This document shows, piece by piece, positions 6,477 to 10,520 of a stretch of 10,520 bases of DNA. Source of the stretch: an uncultured Actinoplanes sp. Its GTDB lineage: Bacteria > Actinomycetota > Actinomycetes > Mycobacteriales > Micromonosporaceae. Below the pieces are notes generated by a model. It was not told the DNA's origin. It searched no databases and saw nothing but the letters and a program-made list of their open reading frames with translations. The translations under genes were made by a program, and so were the position numbers. The stretch lies in contig NZ_CAKUCL010000254.1 of assembly GCF_934643405.1 (NCBI RefSeq), positions 1 to 10,520 of the forward strand, read 5' to 3'. Positions within the stretch are counted from its first letter, which is position 1; every line of letters starts with the position of its first letter.

Positions 6477-6904
6477 ACGGTGTGACCTCTCTTCGACACG
6501 ACTCCGACGTAAAAGCGGGAAGAGTCGATCGCGGGAGGTCCGCGCGCCGTCTGAGCCGGGTACCGATACGGCACCCCCGGACCGGTCAGCTACCCACCGG
6601 GCAGCCCATCCGTGTGTGGCGTGTCGCCGGCCCGATGTTCACGACCCGTGACCATACCGGGCGAAGATCGTCGCGCCAACCGGGATTTGCGCCCGCGGCG
6701 GGCACCGGGCCCGTTTAGCCGTCCGCGCCCGCCGGGAGAACCTCGACGACCGTCGCCGTCACCGGGTTGTCGGACTCGGCCGACCGCGGTCGCAGCGACG
6801 CGCGAATATTGCACGAAACCGACAGACTCTCCGACACATCCCGGCCGGAGGCCGTTTGCTCCGGCCGTTCGTGGGGATCGGAAAGTCCACAACCAGGGGG
6901 CGCC
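6477..6904. other. 428-base non-coding gap between divergent VOC and FkbM genes
   Basis: This gap should hold the divergent promoters of the VOC (minus) and FkbM (plus) genes. I see no convincing -35/-10 pair for either; TTGCAC near 6816 is the best -35 for FkbM but lacks a good -10. A perfect 12-base palindrome (CGACCGCGGTCG) lies at 6781-6792. The last 25 or so codons of a minus-strand frame ending at 6715 show coding-like third positions, but nothing continues upstream. No RNA gene or riboswitch is recognised. Confidence 0.6.
6842..6867 (+). promoter_or_regulatory. Hairpin in the 5' leader of the FkbM methyltransferase gene
   Basis: CGGCCGGAG (6842-6850) pairs perfectly with CTCCGGCCG (6859-6867) around an 8-base loop, ending 37 bases before the start codon. 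It could be an attenuator, an operator, or the terminator of something upstream. No T tract follows. Confidence 0.4.
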
Positions 6905-7696
6905 ATGATCGAACGCAACACGCCGGGCGACGTTGTCCGCCGGCTCCAGGGCGATCCCGCCATGGCGGGGCTCAGCCGGTCGCTGACCTATTACTACGGC
7001 GACGCCGCCCGGGAGGCCGCGATCGACGGCATGTATCGCCGTTTCGTCCGGCCCGGCGATCTGGTCTTCGACATCGGCTCGCACGTCGGTGACCGGATCG
7101 CCAGCTTCCGGCGTCTCGGCGCCCGCGTGGTCGCCGTGGAGCCGCAGCCGTTGTGCATGCGGGCCCTGGAGGCGTTGTACGGCGCAGACCGCGAAGTCGC
7201 CCTGGTCGAGGCGGCGTGCGGCGACAGCGAGGGGACCGTTGCGCTGCACGTCAACTCGAGGAATCCCACCGTCTCCACCAGCTCACCAGAGTTTCCCCGC
7301 GCGGCCGACGGCTCCCGCGGCTGGGAGGACCAGGTGTGGGACGAGGAGATCACCGTACGCAGCGTGACCCTCGACGCGCTCATCGACCGGTTCGGCACCC
7401 CGGCCTTCATCAAGATCGACGTCGAGGGGTACGAGGACGTCGTGCTCGCCGGGCTGAACCGGCCGGTGCCCGCGCTGTCGTTCGAATTCACCACGATCGT
7501 GCGCGACGTCGCGGAGCGCAGCCTGCACCGGGCCGGCGAGCTCGGCTTCACCGGCTTCGACCTGTCGCTGGGCGAGAGCATGTCCTGGTCGTTCGGCCGA
7601 TGGATCGATTCGGCGGAGATGACCAAGCACCTGTTCGCACTCCCGCACGAGGCCAACGCGGGGGACATCTACGCGGTCCGGCGACACGACCAATGA
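6905..7696 (+). CDS. FkbM-family SAM-dependent methyltransferase
   Basis: 263 residues. FkbM-type enzymes are class I methyltransferases, often O-methylating sugars or polyketides in secondary metabolism or surface glycans. Motif I is seen at residues 53-63 (LVFDIGSHVGD). The acidic residue that binds the SAM ribose is Glu79 (VVAVEPQP). The family's C-terminal signature FIKIDVEGYEDVVLAGL lies at 168-184, followed by FEF. The frame is open further upstream, but ATG 6905 has GGGGG 4-5 bases before it and starts just ahead of the fold. The stop codon TGA overlaps an ATG (ATGA, 7693-7696) that begins a 20-codon ORF, then a small acidic protein follows, suggesting one transcript. No glycosyltransferase or biosynthetic gene lies next to it in the window, so the substrate is open. 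Confidence 0.93.
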   Translation: MIERNTPGDVVRRLQGDPAMAGLSRSLTYYYGDAAREAAIDGMYRRFVRPGDLVFDIGSHVGDRIASFRRLGARVVAVEPQPLCMRALEALYGADREVALVEAACGDSEGTVALHVNSRNPTVSTSSPEFPRAADGSRGWEDQVWDEEITVRSVTLDALIDRFGTPAFIKIDVEGYEDVVLAGLNRPVPALSFEFTTIVRDVAERSLHRAGELGFTGFDLSLGESMSWSFGRWIDSAEMTKHLFALPHEANAGDIYAVRRHDQ

Positions 7697-7755
7697 GAGA
7701 CACCCGGGCAGCGCAGGCACTACGAGCCGCGCAGGCGACGCGACTCGAGCAATGA
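7693..7755 (+). CDS. Possible 20-codon linking ORF with ATGA overlaps at both ends
   Basis: The ATG overlaps the FkbM stop by ATGA (7693-7696). Its own TGA (7753-7755) overlaps the next in-frame ATG at 7752, again as ATGA. The peptide is basic and Ala/Gln/Arg-rich, with a doubled AAQA.R step coming from a repeated GCGCAGGC. This could be a translated relay that couples FkbM translation to the gene after it, a leader peptide, or chance. No ribosome site of its own is needed if coupled. No homology is recognised. Confidence 0.28.
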   Translation: MRDTRAAQALRAAQATRLEQ

Positions 7756-7811
7756 GCATGAAGCGTTGCGTGCCGGGCCGGCCCCGGGCACGCCGAGTGA
7801 AAGGACACGCG

Positions 7812-7991
7812 ATGAGCATCAACCCCGAGTCCGTCGGCGACCCGTCGGAGGACGCGAACCGGTACCTGCAGGACGCGAACACCGAGGAGAGCGAGGAGCA
7901 GGCCGGGCGGGAGGGCCCCGGCGACGACGTGCGCATCGGCCCGGACCAGTCGGACCAGCCGCAGGCCGGCGCCGCCGAGCCCACGGACTGA
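7812..7991 (+). CDS. Small acidic hypothetical protein (59 aa)
   Basis: From ATG 7812, with AAAGGA 6 bases upstream, the product has 59 residues. It is rich in Asp, Glu, Gln, Ser and Pro, with no hydrophobic stretch and no aromatic residue except one Tyr, so it is probably intrinsically disordered and cytoplasmic. An alternative start at 7752 would give 79 residues with a basic N-terminus and would be coupled by ATGA to the preceding 20-codon ORF. The better ribosome site and the composition break favour 7812. I do not recognise the family. It lies downstream of the FkbM gene on the same strand and is closed by a hairpin 8 bases after its stop. Confidence 0.6.
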   Translation: MSINPESVGDPSEDANRYLQDANTEESEEQAGREGPGDDVRIGPDQSDQPQAGAAEPTD

Positions 7992-7998
7992 CCCGTCG

Positions 7999-8027
7999 GC
8001 GGGACCGGCCCGGACAGCCGGTCCCGC
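7999..8027 (+). terminator. Hairpin between convergent genes
   Basis: GCGGGACCGG (7999-8008) pairs perfectly with CCGGTCCCGC (8018-8027) around a 9-base loop, 8 bases after the small acidic gene. Lying between convergent genes, it can serve both strands. No T tract is present. Confidence 0.7.
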
Positions 8028-8074
8028 GGGACGGCCGGTCCGCGGGACGGGCGGTCCCGCGGGACGGACGGTCA
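8017..8074. repeat. Short tandem repeats with palindromic core
   Basis: Three adjacent copies of a 16-17 base unit (type GCCGGTCCCGCGGGACG) occur at 8017-8033, 8034-8049 and 8050-8066. A partial fourth runs into the stop codon of the methyltransferase gene. Copies one and three contain the perfect palindrome GTCCCGCGGGAC; copy two lacks one C. Several alternative hairpins are possible. They probably strengthen termination for both convergent genes. Confidence 0.8.
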
Positions 8075-9136
8075 GCGGCGTGCCTGGAACACCAGGTTGA
8101 ACGGGGTCTCGGCCACCCGGCGGAAGTCCGCCAGGCCGGCCGCCGACGCCACCTCGCCCAGGCGCGCCTCCCCCGCCTGGGCGCCCAGCGCCGTGCCGCC
8201 CTCCTGGGACAGCGAGTTCGGCGTGCACAGCAGCGTCGACGCGCCGTAGTACACGGCCCCCACCGGGTTCAGGTTGTCCTTCAGAGTGTCGCCGGCGAAC
8301 GGCTCGACGATCAGCAGCGAGCCGTCCGGGGCCAGGTGGTCGCGCAGGTGGGTCAGGGCGCCGACCGGGTCGCCCATGTCGTGCAGGCAATCGAAGAGAC
8401 AGATCAGGTCGTACGTCCCGGTCAGCTCGGTGGCACGGCCCACCTCGAAGCGGGTCCGGTTGCCGATGCCCGCCGACGCGGCCCGGCTCTGCGCCGACTC
8501 GATGGATGCGGGGTGGTAGTCCAGGCCGACGAAGGTCGAGTTCGGATACGCCGACGCGAGAAGGACGGTCGAGGCGCCGTGCCCGCAGCCGACGTCGGCC
8601 ACCCGGATGCCGCTGGACAGTTTCTCCTGCACGCCGTCCATCGCCGGGATCCAGGAAGCGACGAGGTAGGCCGCGTAGCCGGGCCGGAAGAAGCGTTCAC
8701 ACCCCTCGAAGAGATCCTCGTGATGCTCGTGCCAGCCCACCCCCTCCCCCGTCCGGAACGCGTCGACCAGGCGATCCGTGGACCGGATCGCGGCCAGCGT
8801 CAGCTCGAAGCCGCCGATCACCGAGGCCGGGCTGGACTCGTCGGCCAGCGCGATCGCGTGCTCGGTGGGCAGTTCGAAGCGCCCGTCGCCGGTCACCTCC
8901 ACGTAGCCCGCGGCGGCCTGGGCGGAGAGCCACTCGCGGAGGTAGCGTTCCGCGGTTCCGGTACGGTCGGCCAGCTCGGCGGGTGTCAACGGACCCGCGC
9001 CGGCCATCGCGCGATAGAGGCCCAGCTTGTCGCCGATCACGGCCATCGACCCGGCGAGCATCGCGCCGAAGTCGCCGACCGCCTTGAATACGAAGTTCAT
9101 CAGTCGTTGTTCGTCCACAGGCGTCGCAGTTGTCAC
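8072..9136 (-). CDS. Class I SAM-dependent methyltransferase with N-terminal winged helix
   Basis: 354 residues from GTG 9136, with GGGGAAG about 7 bases upstream. Residues about 15-95 form a helical, winged-helix dimerisation region (DKLGLYRAMA, LTPAELADRTGTAERYLREWLSAQAAAGYVE, FELPTEHAIAL), as in O-methyltransferase-like proteins. The Rossmann domain follows with motif I VADVGCGHG (179-187), Asp206 in FVGLDYHP for the SAM ribose, LICLFDCLHDMGDP as motif IV and GSLLIVEPF as the next strand. The arrangement resembles the mycobacterial Rv2258c-type methyltransferases, whose substrates are unknown. The frame stays open far upstream, but that part is antisense to the BTAD regulator and is not coding. 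The regulator diverges from a shared 120-base region and is a candidate controller of this gene. A TAGCGT box at 9183-9188 (minus strand) could be its -10. Confidence 0.93.
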   Translation of the reverse strand: MTTATPVDEQRLMNFVFKAVGDFGAMLAGSMAVIGDKLGLYRAMAGAGPLTPAELADRTGTAERYLREWLSAQAAAGYVEVTGDGRFELPTEHAIALADESSPASVIGGFELTLAAIRSTDRLVDAFRTGEGVGWHEHHEDLFEGCERFFRPGYAAYLVASWIPAMDGVQEKLSSGIRVADVGCGHGASTVLLASAYPNSTFVGLDYHPASIESAQSRAASAGIGNRTRFEVGRATELTGTYDLICLFDCLHDMGDPVGALTHLRDHLAPDGSLLIVEPFAGDTLKDNLNPVGAVYYGASTLLCTPNSLSQEGGTALGAQAGEARLGEVASAAGLADFRRVAETPFNLVFQARR

Positions 9137-9244
9137 GGTTCTTCCCCCCAGAGGAGCCCAGAAGCGAGCTGTTTCGGCGCACGCTAGCCACGCGGATTTC
9201 CCTGCCGTGTCCGTTTGCCGTCCCTCCCCTCGCCCTCCGCGGTG

Positions 9245-9250
9245 GACAAT
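9245..9250 (+). promoter_or_regulatory. Putative -10 box (GACAAT) for a leaderless BTAD regulator mRNA
   Basis: GACAAT ends exactly six bases before GTG 9257, and no Shine-Dalgarno sequence is present, so transcription would begin at the start codon. No -35 is recognised at 16-18 bases. Confidence 0.4.
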
Positions 9251-9256
9251 CACCAC

Positions 9257-10520
9257 GTGCCGGTCGACCCGCGCATCTGGCTTCTCGGGGGCTTCCGGGT
9301 GGAGGCCGGCGGCCGGGCTGTGCCGGAGTCGGAGTGGCGGCGCAGCGGCGCGACGAGTCTGGTCAAGCTGCTCGCGCTGCACCCCGGCCACCGCCTGCAC
9401 CGCGAGCAGGTGGTCGACCTGCTCTGGCCGGACGCGGCGGCGGCCGGGACCGGGCGGCTCAACAAGGCGATGCACTTCGCACGCCGTACGGTGGGAACCG
9501 CGCACCTGATCTTGCGAGACGACATGGTGAGCCTGGCCGCGGCGGAGATGTGGGTGGACGTCGACGCGTTCGAGGACGCAGCGCGGCGCGGGGACACCGA
9601 GGGTGCGCTGGCGCTGTATGCCGGTGATCTGCTGCCGGAGAACCGCTTCGACGACTGGGCCCAGGCGCGCCGAGCCCAATTGCGTGACGCCGTCGTGCCG
9701 CTGCTGCTCGATCAGGCGGCGTCGCGGCAGGCCGGGGGCGACAATCGTGCGGCGATCGCGTCGCTGGAGCGTCTGATCGGCATCGATCCGCTGCACGAGC
9801 CCGCCTACGCGAAACTGATGACCTTGGAGGCGGCGGACGGACATCGGCATGTCGCGCTGCGCTGGTACGAACGCCTGGCCGACCTCTTGCGTACGGACCT
9901 GGCCGTGGAACCGGGTGACGAGGTGCAGGAGGTGCACCGTGCGCTGACCGCGGGCCGGGCCGGCACCCCACCGCGTGCGGAGAAGGAAGCGCCGCAGCCG
10001 CGAGAGGCGACCGAGGAACGCAAGCTCGTCACCGTGCTGGACGTCGACCTGCGCGGTGTGCGAGGGACCGCGGGCGACGCCGATCCGGAGCGGTCCCGGC
10101 GCGAGGTCGCCATGTGGACGGATGTGATCGTCGGTGTCGCCGCGCGATGGGGCGGGGCGGTGCAACGGCTGGTCGGGGGCGGCGTGGTGGCCGTCTTCGG
10201 ATATCCGGACGCGCGCGAGGACCACGCCGCGCGCGCACTGTGGGCCGGCTCCGAGATTCTGCAGCGGCTGTCGGCGCCGATCCGGCTCGGCGTGGACACC
10301 GGCGAGATCATCGCCCCCGATCCGTCGTCCGCGTCGCTGTCCGACATGGGTGGCGCGGTGCTCGACGGGGCCGCCGCGCTGCGCGAGTCGGCCGGCCCGC
10401 ACACGCTGCTGGTCGCGGAACGAACCCGCCGTGCAGCCCGTTCCGGACATTTCCGATTCGGCCCGGCGATAGGAGGAGGCGCGGCGGGCGCAGAGGCGGC
10501 GGGCGAAGGGGCTGCGGGCG
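9257..10520 (+). CDS. SARP/BTAD-type regulator fused to a degenerate class III nucleotide-cyclase domain (3' end beyond window)
   Basis: An open frame of at least 421 codons from GTG 9257 to the right edge with no stop. Residues about 6-105 are the SARP-type winged helix (IWLLGGFRVEAGGR, then HREQVVDLLWPD, ending WVDVDAFE). Residues about 103-232 are a bacterial transcriptional activation (BTAD) domain of TPR-like helices (ALYAGDLLPE..DDWAQARRAQL, GIDPLHEPAYAKLM, EPGDEVQEVHRAL). After a charged Pro linker, residues 256-395 match the class III nucleotidyl-cyclase fold: KLVTVLDVDL, GGAVQRLVGGGVVAVFGYPDAREDHAARAL and IRLGVDTGEII. Metal ligand Asp264 is kept, but the second (the D of the usual GDG) is Gly308, so catalysis is unlikely. 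From 405 the sequence turns Gly/Ala-rich, where relatives often continue with an ATPase and TPR region. It probably activates transcription, perhaps of the divergent methyltransferase gene. GTG 9257 is chosen because it directly precedes the winged helix and has a -10 six bases upstream. Confidence 0.88.
   Translation, partial: MPVDPRIWLLGGFRVEAGGRAVPESEWRRSGATSLVKLLALHPGHRLHREQVVDLLWPDAAAAGTGRLNKAMHFARRTVGTAHLILRDDMVSLAAAEMWVDVDAFEDAARRGDTEGALALYAGDLLPENRFDDWAQARRAQLRDAVVPLLLDQAASRQAGGDNRAAIASLERLIGIDPLHEPAYAKLMTLEAADGHRHVALRWYERLADLLRTDLAVEPGDEVQEVHRALTAGRAGTPPRAEKEAPQPREATEERKLVTVLDVDLRGVRGTAGDADPERSRREVAMWTDVIVGVAARWGGAVQRLVGGGVVAVFGYPDAREDHAARALWAGSEILQRLSAPIRLGVDTGEIIAPDPSSASLSDMGGAVLDGAAALRESAGPHTLLVAERTRRAARSGHFRFGPAIGGGAAGAEAAGEGAAG

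Noticed and set aside
6767..6904. Extended start for the FkbM methyltransferase (46 more codons).
   Set aside because: The extra part contains the leader hairpin and lacks domain sequence. ATG 6905 has a good ribosome site.
8017..8074. Tandem repeats considered as a CRISPR array.
   Set aside because: The units are directly adjacent with no spacers.
8072..10450. A 792-codon minus-strand frame covering the methyltransferase and continuing far upstream.
   Set aside because: Only the last 354 codons are the methyltransferase. The upstream part is antisense to the BTAD regulator and has Arg/His/Gln-rich shadow composition.

Overview
The window is very GC-rich with strong G/C bias at third codon positions, GTG starts, actinobacterial lipoproteins, Ig-domain L,D-transpeptidases and a BTAD-type regulator. 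This suggests a filamentous or spore-forming actinomycete. A Micromonosporaceae (Actinoplanes-like) host is my best guess, but that is inference from style and not from a marker gene.

Layout from left to right. (1) Positions 1-816, minus strand: a seven-helix MHYT sensor protein, cut by the left edge. The 278 bases to its right (817-1094) show no convincing gene. (2) 1095-4471, minus strand: a cell-envelope cluster. Two tandem L,D-transpeptidase lipoproteins of the same architecture (408 and 407 codons) are followed, after a strong terminator, by a small Gly/Pro-rich lipoprotein that appears to be leaderless. (3) 4671-4743, plus strand: tRNA-Lys(CTT) with its own promoter and terminator. (4) 4970-5396, plus strand: a wrecked type II toxin-antitoxin module lying against the tRNA. 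It has a Phd/YefM antitoxin with a damaged N-terminus, then a PIN (VapC) toxin that kept only its ATGA-overlapping start and its C-terminal third. (5) 5424-6476, minus strand: a Nudix hydrolase and a VOC/glyoxalase-fold protein, each a separate unit split by a 13-bp hairpin. (6) 6905-7991, plus strand: an FkbM-family methyltransferase, then a possible 20-codon ORF linked by ATGA overlaps on both sides, then a small acidic protein. A hairpin and short tandem palindromic repeats close this block. (7) 8072-9136, minus strand: a winged-helix class I SAM methyltransferase. (8) 9257 to the right edge, plus strand: a large divergent regulator with SARP-type winged helix, BTAD domain and a nucleotide-cyclase-like domain whose second metal-binding Asp is replaced by Gly. 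It is open at the window edge and easy to miss, because a long ORF lies antisense to it.

How the genes may work together: the two transpeptidases act on peptidoglycan outside the membrane. The methyltransferase and the BTAD regulator share a 120-base divergent promoter region, the usual arrangement of a regulator and its target. The FkbM unit and the winged-helix methyltransferase converge on a shared terminator region. The rest look like independent housekeeping or accessory genes. No CRISPR array, phage, transposase or intact defence system is visible. The least ordinary items are the decayed toxin-antitoxin remnant and the BTAD-pseudocyclase fusion.
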